DNA of 64,000 nucleotides, taken from DAIOEK01 sp964648485 (lineage in GTDB: Bacteria > Chloroflexota > Anaerolineae > Anaerolineales > Anaerolineaceae). Positions 62,312 through 64,000 of this stretch are shown here, in pieces (the stretch's first letter is position 1; every line of letters begins with the position of its first letter). The stretch lies in assembly GCA_964648485.1 (NCBI GenBank), contig CAZYOF010000017.1:1-64000 (forward strand), read 5' to 3'. The position numbers were made by a program, and so were the translations under genes. The notes below the pieces were generated by a model. The model did not search any database. It saw nothing but the letters and a program-made list of their open reading frames with translations, and was not told the DNA's origin.

Positions 62312-63168
62312 AACAAATTAGACGCTTCATTAAAAAATCCTGGCTGGTTGTTTTTATGGTCCCTGTCCTCTTGTTCATCTATGCCCCTATCACCTGGCTG
62401 GTCACATCATCCATATCGACCCGGGCTGAACTGTTAGCAATGCCCCCCAGGTTTTTTCCAGAAAACCCCACATTAAAAAACTATTTGGATATTTTAGTTC
62501 CGGGAACTGCTGTTTCAGAAGTGGCACGCACGTTTAAAATAACCCTGGCAAATTCACTCATTGTAGCTTTGACGACTACGGCTATTTGTTTATTGATCGC
62601 ATCACTGTCTGCGTATGCTCTGGCAAGATTGAAATTACGCTATAAGAATTCATTTATGATGGGAATTCTAAGTATCCGCATGATTCCCGAAATTTCACTG
62701 GTGATTCCCCTCTTTATTGCCGCGGCAAAATTAGGATGGCTCGATAAACCTCTGGTTCTTATTGTTACTTACCTTAGTTTTGCCCTCCCATTCGCCATAT
62801 GGATGTTGACTACATTTTTTGAGACTATCCCCATTGAAATGGAAGATGCTGCATTGATAGATGGGTCATCCAGATTAAATACATTATTTAAAGTGATATT
62901 ACCTCTGGCAACACCTGGTATTGTATCAACTGCGCTGTTTATTTTCTTGCTTGCATGGGATGAATTTTTCTTTGCTCTGATCTTTACCAGTACAACTGCG
63001 GCAAAAACCGTACCGGTGGCAATTGCAGAGTTCACAGGGAGATATGCAGTAGATATTACTGCCATGATGACCGGCGGTGTGCTCGCAGCGTTACCGCCTG
63101 TAATCCTTGCACTGATTTTCCAACGTTACATCGTCAGTGGGCTTTCTGCTGGAGCTGTGAAGGGATGA
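62308..63168 (+). CDS. Sugar ABC transporter permease 2 (MalG/UgpE type)
   Basis: The 286-residue protein has six membrane helices and the EAA loop EMEDAALIDGSSRLNTLFKVILPLATPG near residue 180. It starts by 4-bp overlap (ATGA) with permease 1 and ends by 4-bp overlap with the ROK kinase. No ATPase gene is in the window, so a shared MsmX/UgpC-type ATPase or one beyond the right edge must drive the importer. Confidence 0.92.
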   Translation: MKQIRRFIKKSWLVVFMVPVLLFIYAPITWLVTSSISTRAELLAMPPRFFPENPTLKNYLDILVPGTAVSEVARTFKITLANSLIVALTTTAICLLIASLSAYALARLKLRYKNSFMMGILSIRMIPEISLVIPLFIAAAKLGWLDKPLVLIVTYLSFALPFAIWMLTTFFETIPIEMEDAALIDGSSRLNTLFKVILPLATPGIVSTALFIFLLAWDEFFFALIFTSTTAAKTVPVAIAEFTGRYAVDITAMMTGGVLAALPPVILALIFQRYIVSGLSAGAVKG

Positions 63169-64000
63169 AGAAATCTGTATTTATTGGAATTGATCTGGGC
63201 GGTACAAATGTACGCATTGGATTAGTAACAGAGCATGGAGAAATTCTATTTCGAGTATCTAAGTCTATTCAAGCTAAGGCAGGACCGGAAAATGGAATTC
63301 GAAAAATAACAGACTTAATTGATGAAATAATAAAGAATACAGGATTTCAACCTGAAGGGATTGGTTTTGGAGCAACGGGTCCCGTTGACCATCTACAAGG
63401 AGTCATTAACAACCCATACACATTACCAACTTGGGAGAATGTGGATGTAGTAACACCAATACAAGAGAAATTCAAACTTCCAGTTTCTCTGGAGAATGAT
63501 GCAGACGTTGCCGCACTTGGAGAGACCTGGATAGGAGCGGGAAAAGGATATAGAAATGTAGCAGTTGTCACGGTAGGGACAGGGATTGGCACAGCTTTTA
63601 TTCGTGATGGAAGGATATTAAGGGGATTTAACCAATATCACCCCGAAGGAGGGCATATTCCATTAGATCCGAATGGGCCCAAGTGTTACTGTGGTGCATT
63701 TGGTTGCTGGGAATCCCTAGCATCAGGTAGTGCCATCGCGGAACACGCTAAAAGGATGCTGCCAGTGTATCCACATTCAACATTAAATGAAGATATAACT
63801 ACTAATAATTTGACAGCAAAAAATGTGATACAGGCAGCACAAAAAGGCGATGAATTAGGGGAAAAAGTATTTCTACAATCTGCAAAATATCTTGGTTTGG
63901 GTTTAGTGAGCTTAATTCACTTCCATATGCCCGAATGTATCATTCTGACTGGTGGTGTCATGGAATCATTCTCCCTTTATTCCCCAGTATTAGCGGAAGT
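63165..64000 (+). CDS. ROK-family sugar kinase, 3'-truncated by window end
   Basis: The ATG at 63165 overlaps the permease stop (ATGA) and the frame stays open to base 64000, 278 codons. It begins FIGIDLGGTNVRIGLV (ATP-binding), with GFGATGPVD, SLENDADVAALGE (catalytic Asp) and TVGTGIGTAFI. The ROK zinc site EGGHIPLD...CYCGAFGCWE is complete. ROK kinases phosphorylate glucose or related sugars with ATP. No N-terminal winged helix is present, so it is a kinase rather than a repressor. It should act on the sugar imported by the preceding genes. Confidence 0.93.
   Translation, partial: MKKSVFIGIDLGGTNVRIGLVTEHGEILFRVSKSIQAKAGPENGIRKITDLIDEIIKNTGFQPEGIGFGATGPVDHLQGVINNPYTLPTWENVDVVTPIQEKFKLPVSLENDADVAALGETWIGAGKGYRNVAVVTVGTGIGTAFIRDGRILRGFNQYHPEGGHIPLDPNGPKCYCGAFGCWESLASGSAIAEHAKRMLPVYPHSTLNEDITTNNLTAKNVIQAAQKGDELGEKVFLQSAKYLGLGLVSLIHFHMPECIILTGGVMESFSLYSPVLAE

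Overview
The window looks like a chromosomal segment of an anaerobic, Gram-negative-like bacterium, most likely Chloroflexota (Anaerolineae-type). This is inference from gene content: mevalonate-pathway mvaD, an ADP-forming acetyl-CoA synthetase, an Agl23-type membrane glycosyltransferase fused to NHL repeats, an S8 protease with Trp-Ser-Gly repeats, a SipW-type signal peptidase with a DUF5305-like region, and a RAYT relic. No rRNA, tRNA or CRISPR array was seen. Base composition alternates: about 1-26.7 kb and 51.8-64 kb are AT-rich, 26.7-31.5 kb and 42.8-47.6 kb are clearly GC-rich, and the restriction-modification island between them is a patchwork.

Left part (1-11.5 kb): 3' end of arfB; a small secreted protein beside a SipW-type signal peptidase; a CPA1 antiporter broken by one base in a T run; a peroxiredoxin whose peroxidatic residue is encoded by in-frame UGA, so probably selenocysteine, with a SECIS-like hairpin; trmO; a Xre-cupin regulator; an unannotated 56-residue membrane protein; an MFS carrier; and a heterodimeric ABC exporter with one degenerate ATP site.

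Middle-left (11.7-23 kb): a two-gene unit of a B12-binding mutase-like protein and an opine-type dehydrogenase; a UPF0316 membrane protein; an epimerase-family reductase; a DUF2007 protein; ADP-forming acetyl-CoA synthetase; an fmdB-csoR-osmC operon with a palindromic operator over its -10 box; and a dus-trmH-BphX-like-sulfurtransferase operon.

Centre (23-33 kb): a 1164-residue cyclase/ATPase/TPR protein; the repeat-tailed S8 protease; a coupled GH4 glycosidase and PfkB kinase pair; a small zinc-ribbon membrane protein; MITE-like repeats; a lipoprotein; and an IS5-type transposase fragment.

Defence island (33.3-42.8 kb): NucS/DUF91-like nuclease, HsdM, Fic, HsdS, a HEPN-motif protein and HsdR, all on + and mostly overlapping. 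Fic appears to have been inserted between hsdM and hsdS, leaving an HsdM-like tail in front of hsdS. Mobile-element remains lie on both sides. This cassette and the Sec-peroxiredoxin are the most interesting parts of the window.

Right part (42.8-64 kb): RAYT relic; secreted protein-pth-mfd; padR; Agl23-NHL fusion; rRNA methyltransferase-like gene; uvrB with an SOS-like box; acylphosphatase; HEAT protein and RseP; mvaD; a lipoprotein-like protein; and a GntR-controlled sugar ABC importer followed by a ROK sugar kinase that runs off the window end.
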